From Brachyspira hyodysenteriae ATCC 27164 (GTDB lineage: Bacteria > Spirochaetota > Brachyspiria > Brachyspirales > Brachyspiraceae): a DNA stretch of 64,000 nucleotides. The DNA is taken from the NCBI RefSeq assembly GCF_001676785.2, contig NZ_CP015910.2, forward strand, positions 1,612,001-1,676,000, given 5' to 3'. Of the stretch, positions 9,954 to 17,278 are shown piece by piece. Within the stretch, counting starts at the first letter, position 1; the number at the start of each line of letters is the position of its first letter. A program made the translations under genes and the position numbers. A model generated the notes under the pieces. That model saw only the letters and a list, made by a program, of their open reading frames with translations, did not search any database and was not told the origin of the DNA.

Positions 9954-10054
9954 AATACCCCCAAGATATTAACTTTTCTGAGTTTATGATTTTTTTGATA
10001 AACAAATGATATGTTTTTTCTATGTAATAAAAAATATATATAAAATTTAAGGAC
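9205..10054 (-). repeat. Duplicated block, copy B (YidC half plus leader, near-identical to 12645-13494)
   Basis: With a constant offset of 3440 bases this block aligns without gaps to 12645-13494, with only scattered substitutions. It covers the YidC-like domain, the start codon and the end of the leader ORF up to the tandem repeat. Below 9205 the two genes diverge sharply. Confidence 0.85.
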
Positions 10055-10281
10055 TGTTGATTGTTGATTGTTGATTGTTGATTGTTGATTGTTGATTGTT
10101 GATTGTTGATTGTTGATTGTTGATTGTTGATTGTTGATTGTTGATTGTTGATTGTTGATTGTTGATTGTTGATTGTTGATTGTTGATTGTTGATTGTTGA
10201 TTGTTGATTGTTGATTGTTGATTGTTGATTGTTGATTGTTGATTGTTGATTGTTGATTGTTGATTGTTGATTGTTGATCAT
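9940..10281 (-). CDS. Repeat-bearing leader ORF upstream of copy B (113 aa)
   Basis: From ATG at 10281 (GGA about 9 nt upstream) the frame runs through a 32-unit heptanucleotide repeat, giving repeated INNQQST heptapeptides. It then encodes a unique tail ending GYYDLF and stops 14 nt inside the copy B gene. The promoter at 10308-10336 places transcription start near 10300, so codons upstream of 10281 are unlikely to be used. No known domain is present. The peptide itself may be irrelevant: the frame in which ribosomes leave the repeat decides whether they reach the ATG at 9953, which has only a weak G-rich site of its own. Translation is unproven. Confidence 0.4.
   Translation of the reverse strand: MINNQQSTINNQQSTINNQQSTINNQQSTINNQQSTINNQQSTINNQQSTINNQQSTINNQQSTINNQQSTINNQQSLNFIYIFYYIEKTYHLFIKKIINSEKLISWGYYDLF
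10055..10278 (-). repeat. Heptanucleotide tandem repeat, 32 perfect copies
   Basis: The plus-strand unit TGTTGAT is repeated 32 times without interruption (224 bp). The unit is not a multiple of three and contains no stop codon in any frame on the minus strand, whereas the plus strand has TGA once per 21 nt. Uninterrupted arrays of this kind change length by polymerase slippage. Confidence 0.95.
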
Positions 10282-10307
10282 AAGTTTTCCATATATCAAT
10301 TTTTTAT

Positions 10308-10336
10308 ATTCTAATATTAATTTAGAAATATTGCAA
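10308..10336 (-). promoter_or_regulatory. Promoter of copy B leader and gene
   Basis: On the minus strand TTGCAA (10331-10336), 17 nt, then TAGAAT (10308-10313). The region is homologous to the promoter of copy A at 13758-13786, but here the repeat starts only about 30 nt downstream. Confidence 0.45.
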
Positions 10337-10399
10337 TTATAAAAAAACATTAAATATTTTTAACAAAAAGAATTATATATTTTTGTATATATTATAATA

Positions 10400-13393
10400 T
10401 TATTCCCACATACGCTCATCAAATTCTAATGGTATTTCCTTCATACTTTTGTCTTTTTGCATCTCAAATTTAGACCAGTTATTTATATCGAATATATTAT
10501 CTTTTACTCTATAAAATTTCATATTATTTCCTTTCCAAGGCAAAGCCATCATATAAATACCATTATTTTTATAATTGTTAGTTATTAACTCATTATTGAA
10601 ATAATCTTTTATATTTGGAATATGATTAACGGTTAAATATGCAATGTCACCAGATGTCATAAAACTATTATTTATTTCTATCTCACCTCTTGAATTGAAA
10701 TCTTTAACCATTAATAAAGAATTATACCAATTTACAAAAAGATTTGTTGAAGAAGAAGTATTAACAAACCACCCATGATCAGAGGCCACTATAATTTTTG
10801 TATTATCATAAACATTATTGTTTTTCAAAAAATCTAATAATTCAATTATTAGATTTAATGCAGCTCCGTTACAATAAAAATGTCTAACACTAAAATCATT
10901 TTTGTAATTTTTCAAATCATCTGAATTTACATCAGTAGTACGGAAATTAGGTAGAAAATTAGAATTATATGCTCCTGTTTCATGTGTAATCATATTATGC
11001 AATAAATTATAATATCTTTCTTTTTCATCTGTAACATTAATATTTTTTTTCAAATATGACATAATAGCATAAGTATAAATACTAGAATTAATTCTATTAT
11101 TATTCATAAACCAGTTTTTATCACTATAAAATGAATGTCTTAGATTAATTGGAAGCATCCTAAATATAGAAAATCTTATAGTCAAATACTTGCTTGTATT
11201 ATCATTTTTAGAATTTACGTTGCCAATATAATCTTTTATTGCATTATCTTCAAATGAAGAATTAGCATAAGCACTTACATTTTGATAATTACTAAATATA
11301 GTAGTATTTACCATATCATAATTACCGTTAATAAAAAGAGGTTCCAAAATACTTGTTTTATATCCATATTTCTCTAATGCCAAAGGTATTGTAAGAATAG
11401 CTTCATTATTTACATCTACTCCATTACTTGTTATACCTTTTGGTGATGTAAAACCATCAAATAAGTCTTTTTTCTTTAGATTATATGCTGAATAATTATA
11501 TCCGCCATATATAGATGACATACTAGAACTTGTATTTAAACCTAAAGATACAGTATTAGGATAAATAACAAATCCGTCTAATTTTGCTTTATATTCAGGA
11601 AATCTTTCTAAAAGATCTAACCAATGTGATGGTATTGCTCTGTCTAAAATCAAAACAAATATATTTTCACCATTTTTTGATAAATTAAATATCTTAGAAG
11701 TATCTATATTATCATTATTATAAGCACTTATTTTCTTTAATTCATTTTGACCTATAATTATATTCTTTATATCAAATATAGAAACTGAAACTAAAGCAAT
11801 TATTATTATAATATATATATTCATTATAAATATAAATTTTCTTTTAATCATTAAAAATAAAAATATAGAAATGATTAATAATATTAAAAATAAATTTAAT
11901 ATTATTTGATTTGAAGATGCTTTTAATAGATCAGTATTATCAAATATAAAATCCGCATTGATATTAATATAATTACCCACCATAATAAATGTATTAATTA
12001 ATACAATTGAAGCTAAACAAACAAATATTATAGTCATTATATTTTTTATCTTATCTGAAAATAATATATATATAAATAATGGATAAAATAAAAATAATCC
12101 TAAACTCATTGATAAATCATTAAAAATCAAATTAAACGGAGATCTAAATTCTTGCGGAGAATTACCTATCAGAGAACTAGGAATAAAAAGTCCAGACAAT
12201 AAAGATATAACCAAACATGATAATAAAATTAAATATTTCCTATTTTTTATAAAAGACTTTTCTACTAAAAAAACATTTAAATTAAATATATTATTAATTC
12301 TTTTTAAATTAAAAAATATTAAAAGAATTAATAATAATACATAGTATGAAATAAAAGTTTGTTTGATAAATAATTTATAATAAAGATTTATAGTACCTAT
12401 ATTTTCTATACTATCTTTTAACTTAACTGTACCATATCGGCTTCCTCTGTATTCAAATGTTATATCAATAACATTGCTGTCAAGTTTATTATTATTTACT
12501 AAAACTCCATATATATCACTATTTCTAAAAACTTTACTGTAATAACCTAAACTAATATTATATGTATAACCATCTATAAGCTTAAAATCTGTTAAATAAC
12601 ATTTTCTTTCTATATTACCTAAAGAAATTAATGATATTAATAATACTGTAATAATGATAAAAAATATATTATAAGCCTTTAATAATTTATATCTATTTCT
12701 TACAAATATTTCATATAATTTAAACTCTATTATTATATTTTTTATAAAAGAAAATAAACAATTTATAGTCCAATAAAACAAAAGTCCTGACGGAGAATTA
12801 TAAAGAAGCAATAAAAATATTAATGATACTACATATAAAGGTAAACTCTCTTTGAACTTTAATTTTCTAGAATAAACAAAACCAGCTAATAAACTAAATA
12901 AAGTCATTAAAAATGGAAGCAGATTAATACTTATATTACCAATATGAATTAAGGCATCCGGCTTAGATAAATCTTTGATAAATAAAAAACTCTGTCCGCT
13001 TAATCCAGTTAAACTATGTACAAAATTATATGCCGCCATAAAAAATGGTATCTGTATCAAAAGTCCCAAAGTACCTCGAAAAGCATATATTGTTTTGTAT
13101 CCATTGATTCTTTGACAAGTGCGTATTAATAAATAACGTTGATCTCCTTTATATACAGCCTTAATATTATCTATCATTGGCTTCATCTTATCTTGAATGG
13201 CTCTTTCCTTAGCCTGCCAAGATTCTGCTATATTATATAATGGAAGTGATAAAAAATTTATACATAAACTGAGTAAAAATAAACTTACTCCATAACTTGA
13301 TTTAAATTCTACACTGAATAAATAAAATAATATTTCTATAATAAATTCTATTGGATATATTATAATATTATAAAATATATCAAAAAAGATCAT
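10400..13393 (-). CDS. YidC-like / alkaline-phosphatase-superfamily fusion protein, copy A (intact)
   Basis: This 997-residue membrane protein has three parts. Residues 1 to about 220 are a YidC/Oxa1-type domain: LPLYNIAESWQ, a charged cytoplasmic hairpin, LIQIPFFMAAYNFVHS, FLFIKDLSKPDALIH and PSGLLFYWTIN. About five more membrane segments fill residues 235-560. Residues 590-960 form an alkaline-phosphatase/sulfatase-superfamily domain opening with NIFVLILDRAIPSHW and closing with the metal-binding DNTKIIVASDHG, presumably in the periplasm. Such domains act as sulfatases or as phosphoglycerol/phosphoethanolamine transferases; the context of CDP-alcohol genes favours a transferase, which is inference. 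The YidC part is shorter than housekeeping YidC and may be a membrane chaperone or scaffold. The start has a weak GGGGGT site and overlaps the leader ORF by 14 nt. Confidence 0.8.
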   Translation of the reverse strand: MIFFDIFYNIIIYPIEFIIEILFYLFSVEFKSSYGVSLFLLSLCINFLSLPLYNIAESWQAKERAIQDKMKPMIDNIKAVYKGDQRYLLIRTCQRINGYKTIYAFRGTLGLLIQIPFFMAAYNFVHSLTGLSGQSFLFIKDLSKPDALIHIGNISINLLPFLMTLFSLLAGFVYSRKLKFKESLPLYVVSLIFLLLLYNSPSGLLFYWTINCLFSFIKNIIIEFKLYEIFVRNRYKLLKAYNIFFIIITVLLISLISLGNIERKCYLTDFKLIDGYTYNISLGYYSKVFRNSDIYGVLVNNNKLDSNVIDITFEYRGSRYGTVKLKDSIENIGTINLYYKLFIKQTFISYYVLLLILLIFFNLKRINNIFNLNVFLVEKSFIKNRKYLILLSCLVISLLSGLFIPSSLIGNSPQEFRSPFNLIFNDLSMSLGLFLFYPLFIYILFSDKIKNIMTIIFVCLASIVLINTFIMVGNYININADFIFDNTDLLKASSNQIILNLFLILLIISIFLFLMIKRKFIFIMNIYIIIIIALVSVSIFDIKNIIIGQNELKKISAYNNDNIDTSKIFNLSKNGENIFVLILDRAIPSHWLDLLERFPEYKAKLDGFVIYPNTVSLGLNTSSSMSSIYGGYNYSAYNLKKKDLFDGFTSPKGITSNGVDVNNEAILTIPLALEKYGYKTSILEPLFINGNYDMVNTTIFSNYQNVSAYANSSFEDNAIKDYIGNVNSKNDNTSKYLTIRFSIFRMLPINLRHSFYSDKNWFMNNNRINSSIYTYAIMSYLKKNINVTDEKERYYNLLHNMITHETGAYNSNFLPNFRTTDVNSDDLKNYKNDFSVRHFYCNGAALNLIIELLDFLKNNNVYDNTKIIVASDHGWFVNTSSSTNLFVNWYNSLLMVKDFNSRGEIEINNSFMTSGDIAYLTVNHIPNIKDYFNNELITNNYKNNGIYMMALPWKGNNMKFYRVKDNIFDINNWSKFEMQKDKSMKEIPLEFDERMWE

Positions 13394-13494
13394 AATACCC
13401 CCAAGATATTAACTTTTCTGAGTTTATGATTTTTTTGATAAACAAATGATATGTTTTTTCTATGTAATAAAATATATATATAAAATTTAAGGAC
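12645..13494 (-). repeat. Duplicated block, copy A (near-identical to 9205-10054)
   Basis: This is the partner of the block at 9205-10054, offset 3440 bases. The high identity stops abruptly just after the YidC-like domain, consistent with recent duplication or ongoing gene conversion of the 5' part only. Confidence 0.85.
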
Positions 13495-13577
13495 TGTTGA
13501 CTGTTGACTGTTGACTGTTGACTGTTGACTGTTGACTGTTGACTGTTGACTGTTGACTGTTGACTGTTGACTGTCAT
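13380..13577 (-). CDS. Repeat-bearing leader ORF upstream of copy A (65 aa)
   Basis: The ATG at 13575-13577 is preceded by AAGGAG at good spacing, the best ribosome-binding site near this gene. The frame runs through 11 heptanucleotide units (peptide unit TVNSQQS) into a tail ending SWGYYDLF and stops 14 nt inside the copy A gene. The tail is almost identical to that of the copy B leader. In the second frame translation would end at TAA directly after the repeat; in the third at a TGA overlapping the downstream ATG as ATGA. This supports a coupling role. No domain is recognisable and expression is unproven. Confidence 0.5.
   Translation of the reverse strand: MTVNSQQSTVNSQQSTVNSQQSTVNSQQSLNFIYIFYYIEKTYHLFIKKIINSEKLISWGYYDLF
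13495..13571 (-). repeat. Heptanucleotide tandem repeat, 11 perfect copies
   Basis: The plus-strand unit TGTTGAC occurs 11 times (77 bp), differing by one base from the TGTTGAT unit upstream of copy B. It is stop-free in all three minus-strand frames. Confidence 0.95.
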
Positions 13578-13757
13578 TTTATCTCCTTATTTTTTGACTT
13601 ATTAATACTAATATGAATTCATAATTTTTGCAATTTGCTTAAATATAAAAATATTATTTCCTCATATATTAATTAAACTACAATTATATTAATAATTGAT
13701 ATTATAGTTTTTACAAAAAAAGATTTAAATAATAATTATTACTATTTAATTCGATTT

Positions 13758-13786
13758 ATTATAATATTAATTTATAAATATTGCAA
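13758..13786 (-). promoter_or_regulatory. Promoter of copy A leader and gene
   Basis: On the minus strand TTGCAA (13781-13786), 17 nt, TATAAT (13758-13763). It predicts a 5' leader of about 170 nt before the leader ORF at 13577. Confidence 0.5.
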
Positions 13787-13804
13787 TTATTTTAAATATA
13801 AAAA

Positions 13805-13840
13805 AAAGATATAAATATAAAATATTATATTTATATCTTT
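13805..13840 (-). terminator. Rho-independent terminator after aroF
   Basis: A perfect 16-bp stem (13805-13820 with 13825-13840), a 4-nt AATA loop and a following run of U on the minus strand, just past the aroF stop codon. Confidence 0.75.
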
Positions 13841-13864
13841 AATAATATTTGTTATAGAAACTAA

Positions 13865-14908
13865 TTATTTGGTATAAATTTTACCATTATGTTTTTCTTT
13901 TATTTTAGCAACGGTGTCAGAAATCATATTAACTGATTCCATAATATCAGCAAATACATCAGGCTTTATAGATTGTGCACCATCACATAAAGCATGCTCA
14001 GGATCATTATGTACTTCTATAATCATACCATCCGCACCAGCAGAAATAGCAGCCAAAGTAAGAGGAAGTGCCATCCAAGATTTTCCGCTTGCATGCGAAG
14101 GGTCTCCAATAACAGGTAAATGACTTAATCTTTTTATTGCAGGAATTGCTGAAACATCAAAAGTATTTCTAGTATAAGTTTCAAAAGTTCTTACACCTCT
14201 TTCGCATAATACAACATTATCATTACCTTGATTAAGTATATATTCTGCACTCATAAGCCATTCTTCTATAGTACTTGATAAACCTCTTTTTAAAAGTATA
14301 GGCTTTTTTAATTTTCCTACTTCTTTTAAAAGCTCGAAGTTCTGCATGTTTCTTGCCCCTATTTGAATCATATCCACAGTATTTTCAAAATCTTCTAAAT
14401 GTCTTATAGATACTATTTCACTTACTATAGGAATACCTACTTCTTCTTTAGCAAGCTTTAATATTTTAAGTCCGTCAAGTGCTAATCCCTGAAAAGCATA
14501 AGGTGAAGTTCTAGGTTTAAAAGCTCCTCCTCTAAGTATTGAAGCCCCAGCAGCTTTCACACTTTTAGCAATATTAATAACCTGATCCTCACTCTCAACA
14601 GAACAAGGACCAGCTATAATAACAGGTTTACCCTCACCTATTTTTACACCGCTTACATCTACTACAGTATCCTCTTTTTTGAATGCTCTATTAGCTCTTT
14701 TGAATGGCTCCTGAACTTTCAATACTTTAGAAACGCCAGGCAAAGAAGCTATTAATTCTCTATCTATCTTTGAAGTGTCTCCAACCATTCCTATTACTGT
14801 ATAATCTACTCCGACACTTTTATTTATACCAAGACCTGCATTTGTAAGTCTTTCTATAATATTGTTTACATGTTCTTCTTTAGCATTTGGTTTCATTACT
14901 ACTATCAT
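13865..14908 (-). CDS. aroF: 3-deoxy-7-phosphoheptulonate (DAHP) synthase
   Basis: This 347-residue enzyme has an N-terminal ferredoxin-like regulatory domain (residues 1-70) and a KDO8PS-like barrel with AGPCSVES (99-106), LRGGAFKPRTSPYAFQG, IGARNMQNFELL, LKRGLSSTIEEW and IGDPSHASG. This is the architecture of the Thermotoga/Bacillus-type DAHP synthase that condenses phosphoenolpyruvate and erythrose-4-phosphate in the first step of the shikimate pathway. The N-terminal domain usually mediates feedback inhibition by Phe/Tyr. AAGGAG precedes the ATG. It appears to be a single-gene unit with its own terminator. The 119-nt leader before the gene follows a small aromatic-rich ORF (15028-15063), a possible attenuator. 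Confidence 0.93.
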   Translation of the reverse strand: MIVVMKPNAKEEHVNNIIERLTNAGLGINKSVGVDYTVIGMVGDTSKIDRELIASLPGVSKVLKVQEPFKRANRAFKKEDTVVDVSGVKIGEGKPVIIAGPCSVESEDQVINIAKSVKAAGASILRGGAFKPRTSPYAFQGLALDGLKILKLAKEEVGIPIVSEIVSIRHLEDFENTVDMIQIGARNMQNFELLKEVGKLKKPILLKRGLSSTIEEWLMSAEYILNQGNDNVVLCERGVRTFETYTRNTFDVSAIPAIKRLSHLPVIGDPSHASGKSWMALPLTLAAISAGADGMIIEVHNDPEHALCDGAQSIKPDVFADIMESVNMISDTVAKIKEKHNGKIYTK

Positions 14909-15027
14909 AATATAATTCTCCTTAAAAATAATTTTAAAATTTTATGCATAAAAAATAGATAAAGCTATAAACAGTAAGCTACTATTTGTAACTTAAATAA
15001 TTAATAAAATATATGTGTGTGTTTAAA

Positions 15028-15063
15028 TTAGAAAAATAGATACTCTGGCGCCTTAAACGCCAT
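15028..15063 (-). CDS. Possible 11-residue aromatic leader peptide of aroF
   Basis: A minus-strand ORF of 11 codons reads MAFKAPEYLFF and then TAA; four of its 11 residues are Phe or Tyr, clustered at the end. It lies 119 nt before aroF. It overlaps a small TGGCG/CGCCA hairpin and is followed by an imperfect AAATAG...CTATTTTTT hairpin with a U-run, an attenuator-like arrangement. No Shine-Dalgarno sequence is visible, so this is tentative. Confidence 0.25.
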   Translation of the reverse strand: MAFKAPEYLFF

Positions 15064-15173
15064 AATAGAAAAAGTAATAAGCGTAGATGCTTTTGAAATT
15101 ATTTGAAACAATAATACCTTTCATAGTAATTAATTATATACAAATTATAAAAAAAGTCAAGAAATTATAAAAA

Positions 15174-15217
15174 AATAATAAGCATTCATAAAAATAAATT
15201 TATAAATGCTTATTATT
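15174..15217 (-). terminator. Rho-independent terminator after deoD
   Basis: A perfect 13-bp stem, AATAATAAGCATT (15174-15186) with AATGCTTATTATT (15205-15217), followed on the minus strand by six U. It lies 9 nt after the deoD stop. Confidence 0.75.
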
Positions 15218-15225
15218 TATATATT

Positions 15226-15924
15226 TTAAGCTAATGACAAAGCAACTTCCATCATATTAGTGAAAGTTTTTTCTCTTTGCTCTGCAGTTGTAGCCTCTCC
15301 TGTAACTAAAGAATCAGAAATAGTTACCATACAAAGAGCATTAACATCGGAATAAGCAGCATTCATATATAAAGCAGCTGCCTCCATTTCAACAGCCAAT
15401 ACCCCCATTTTTGCCCATTTAGGAGTGGCATTATTAGCACCATAAAACACATCAGATGAAACTATATTTCCAACATGATAATTTATTTTCATTTCATCAG
15501 CTTTATTAACAGCCTTTCTTAATAATTCATAACTAGCTATAGGTGCATAAGTTCCAGGAAGTTCATACTGTGCTGCATAATTAGAATCTGTACAAGCTCC
15601 CATTCCTATAACTAAATCACCAATATGAAGTTTATCAACTAAAGCACCTGCAGTACCAATACGAATTAAATTCTTACAGCCATAAAAATGTATAAGCTCA
15701 TAAGAATAAATACTGCATGAAGGCATTCCCATACCTGTACCTTGAACAGAAACTTTCTTTCCTTTATATGTACCAGTGAATCCAAACATATTTCTAATAG
15801 AATTATATTGTGTGACATTTTCCAAAAAATTTTCTGCTATAAATTTAGCTCTTAAAGGATCTCCAGGTAAAAGTATAGTTTCTGCAATATCGCCTTTGTT
15901 TGCTGCTATATGAGGTGTAGCCAT
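15226..15924 (-). CDS. deoD: Purine nucleoside phosphorylase (DeoD type)
   Basis: This 232-residue protein shows [18 protein letters not shown] near residue 20, [40 protein letters not shown] and the nucleoside-binding VEMEAAALY, with the late ISDSLVTGE. The length is close to the 239 residues of the E. coli hexameric enzyme. It cleaves purine (deoxy)ribonucleosides with phosphate, for salvage. AAAGGAG precedes the ATG; a strong promoter at 15954-15982 and a terminator make it a single-gene unit. Confidence 0.95.
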   Translation of the reverse strand: MATPHIAANKGDIAETILLPGDPLRAKFIAENFLENVTQYNSIRNMFGFTGTYKGKKVSVQGTGMGMPSCSIYSYELIHFYGCKNLIRIGTAGALVDKLHIGDLVIGMGACTDSNYAAQYELPGTYAPIASYELLRKAVNKADEMKINYHVGNIVSSDVFYGANNATPKWAKMGVLAVEMEAAALYMNAAYSDVNALCMVTISDSLVTGEATTAEQREKTFTNMMEVALSLA

Positions 15925-15953
15925 AATATTATTCTCCTTTATTATTTTTTATT

Positions 15954-15982
15954 ATTATAAATATTAATCTTTTTTATATCAA
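15954..15982 (-). promoter_or_regulatory. Sigma-70-type promoter of deoD
   Basis: TTGATA (15977-15982), 17 nt, TATAAT (15954-15959) on the minus strand, about 30 nt before the start codon. The rest of the divergent gap 15983-16160 shows only AT-rich sequence. Confidence 0.5.
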
Positions 15983-16160
15983 GCAAAATAAATTTAGTAA
16001 TATTTTTTTAGTTAATTAATCAGTTATATTAATATACTTACATATTTTTTATATAAAAAATTTTAATACTTCATTAAACTACAATAGAAATATAATTTTG
16101 TTTATTATAATTTAAATTATTTTCTCAAAATAAATTTAATAGTTTTTTATTAATTAAAAA

Positions 16161-16189
16161 TTGACTTATAATTTTTTTTATAATATTAT
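16161..16189 (+). promoter_or_regulatory. Possible promoter of the GNAT-msrB operon
   Basis: TTGACT (16161-16166), 17 nt, TATTAT (16184-16189). The second box is one base from consensus. AAGGAG at 16225-16230 lies a rather long 15 nt before the ATG at 16246. Confidence 0.4.
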
Positions 16190-16245
16190 TTATAAAATAA
16201 AATCTAATTAATAAATATATACTAAAGGAGCTATTCAATTAATAT

Positions 16246-16818
16246 ATGAAAATAAGATTAGCAAATATTGAAGACGCTTCACAAATTCTTTCAATATATT
16301 CTCAGTATATTGATACAAGCATAACATTTGAATACAAACTTCCAACTTTAGAAGAGTTTAAAAATCGTATAGAAAATATTATAAAAAAATATCCTTATTT
16401 AGTATGCGAAGATGAAAACAATAAAATAATAGGATATTGTTATGCTAATAAATTTCTTGAAAGAGAAGCATATAATTGGAGCTCTGAGCTATCTATATAT
16501 TTAGATAAAAATAATATTAATAGAGGAATAGGAAAAAAATTATGCTCTATTATTATTGAAATTTTAAAATATCAGGGAATCAAAAATATTTATTCAAAGA
16601 TTACAGTACCTAATACAAAAAGCGAAAAACTTCATCATTCATTAGGTTTTAATCTAATAGGAACTTATAACAATATAGGATATAAAAATGGCAAATGGCA
16701 TAGTGTTAGATTATTTGAAAAAGAACTTATTTTTGATTATGATAATCCAAAAGCTATAATACCAATAAAAGAAATAGACAAAGAAAAAATAATATTTTTT
16801 ATAGAAAATTATAAATAA
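16246..16818 (+). CDS. GNAT-family N-acetyltransferase (phosphinothricin acetyltransferase-like)
   Basis: This 190-residue protein starts MKIRLANIEDASQILSIYSQY and follows the PAT/MddA subgroup of GNAT enzymes: TSITFEYKLPT near residue 24, IIGYCYANKFLEREAY, the acetyl-CoA pyrophosphate loop NRGIGKKL, and the late SEKLHHSLGFNLIG and NGKWHSVRLFEK. Members acetylate small amines or amino acids such as methionine sulfone or phosphinothricin. It lies 18 nt before msrB in the same orientation, so a link with oxidised methionine derivatives is possible but inferred. The C-terminal 30 residues extend past the usual domain. Confidence 0.82.
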   Translation: MKIRLANIEDASQILSIYSQYIDTSITFEYKLPTLEEFKNRIENIIKKYPYLVCEDENNKIIGYCYANKFLEREAYNWSSELSIYLDKNNINRGIGKKLCSIIIEILKYQGIKNIYSKITVPNTKSEKLHHSLGFNLIGTYNNIGYKNGKWHSVRLFEKELIFDYDNPKAIIPIKEIDKEKIIFFIENYK

Positions 16819-16836
16819 AATGGAGGAAATATATTT

Positions 16837-17199
16837 ATGGAAAAAAGAGAATTAACAGAAGAAGAAAGAAACGTAATAATTTTTAAGGGAACTGAATATC
16901 CTTTTACAGGTGAATACAATGATTTTTTTGAAGAAGGTGTTTATTGCTGCAAACAATGCGGTGCAGAATTATATCGTTCTGAAGATAAATTCAAATCACA
17001 TTGCGGCTGGCCTAGTTTTGATGATGAAATAGAAGGAGCAATTAGAAGAACATTAGATGAAGACGGATACAGAATAGAAATAACATGCAATAGCTGCGGA
17101 GGACATTTAGGACATGTATTTGAAGGAGAACATCTAACAGAAAAAAATACAAGACATTGCGTAAATTCAATCTCTTTAATATTTAAACCTAAAAAATAA
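16837..17199 (+). CDS. msrB: Peptide methionine-(R)-S-oxide reductase
   Basis: This 120-residue MsrB has zinc-binding pairs C38/C41 and C84/C87, the HCGWPSFDD motif (C56), GGHLGHVF and the catalytic cysteine C108 in RHCVNSISL. It reduces R-methionine sulfoxide in proteins. TGGAGGA lies before the ATG. It is the second gene of an operon with the GNAT gene and is closed by a strong bidirectional hairpin. Confidence 0.93.
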   Translation: MEKRELTEEERNVIIFKGTEYPFTGEYNDFFEEGVYCCKQCGAELYRSEDKFKSHCGWPSFDDEIEGAIRRTLDEDGYRIEITCNSCGGHLGHVFEGEHLTEKNTRHCVNSISLIFKPKK

Positions 17200-17216
17200 T
17201 TATGATTCTAAATAAA

Positions 17217-17250
17217 AAAAGGACTTATATATTTTTATATAAGTCCTTTT
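17217..17250. terminator. Bidirectional terminator between msrB and the AGCS gene
   Basis: An 11-bp stem, GGACTTATATA (17221-17231) with TATATAAGTCC (17236-17246), is flanked by an A-run on one side and a T-run on the other, placed between convergent genes. Confidence 0.8.
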
Positions 17251-17278
17251 ATTTTTTATATATTTATAATATAAAAAT

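Noticed and set aside
9954-10054. Direct in-frame fusion of the repeat ORF to the YidC-like protein
   Set aside because: The gene's frame has a TAA codon 15 nt before the ATG in both copies.
10055-10278. CRISPR array or satellite-type element
   Set aside because: The units are 7 bp, perfect and contiguous, with no spacers; it is a short tandem repeat.
10282-10350. Upstream 23 codons of the copy B leader ORF
   Set aside because: They overlap the predicted promoter and would not be transcribed; the ATG at 10281 is preferred.
16161-16184. Promoter TTGACT with TATAAT before the GNAT gene
   Set aside because: The spacer is only 12 nt; the TATTAT box at 16184-16189 with 17 nt fits better.
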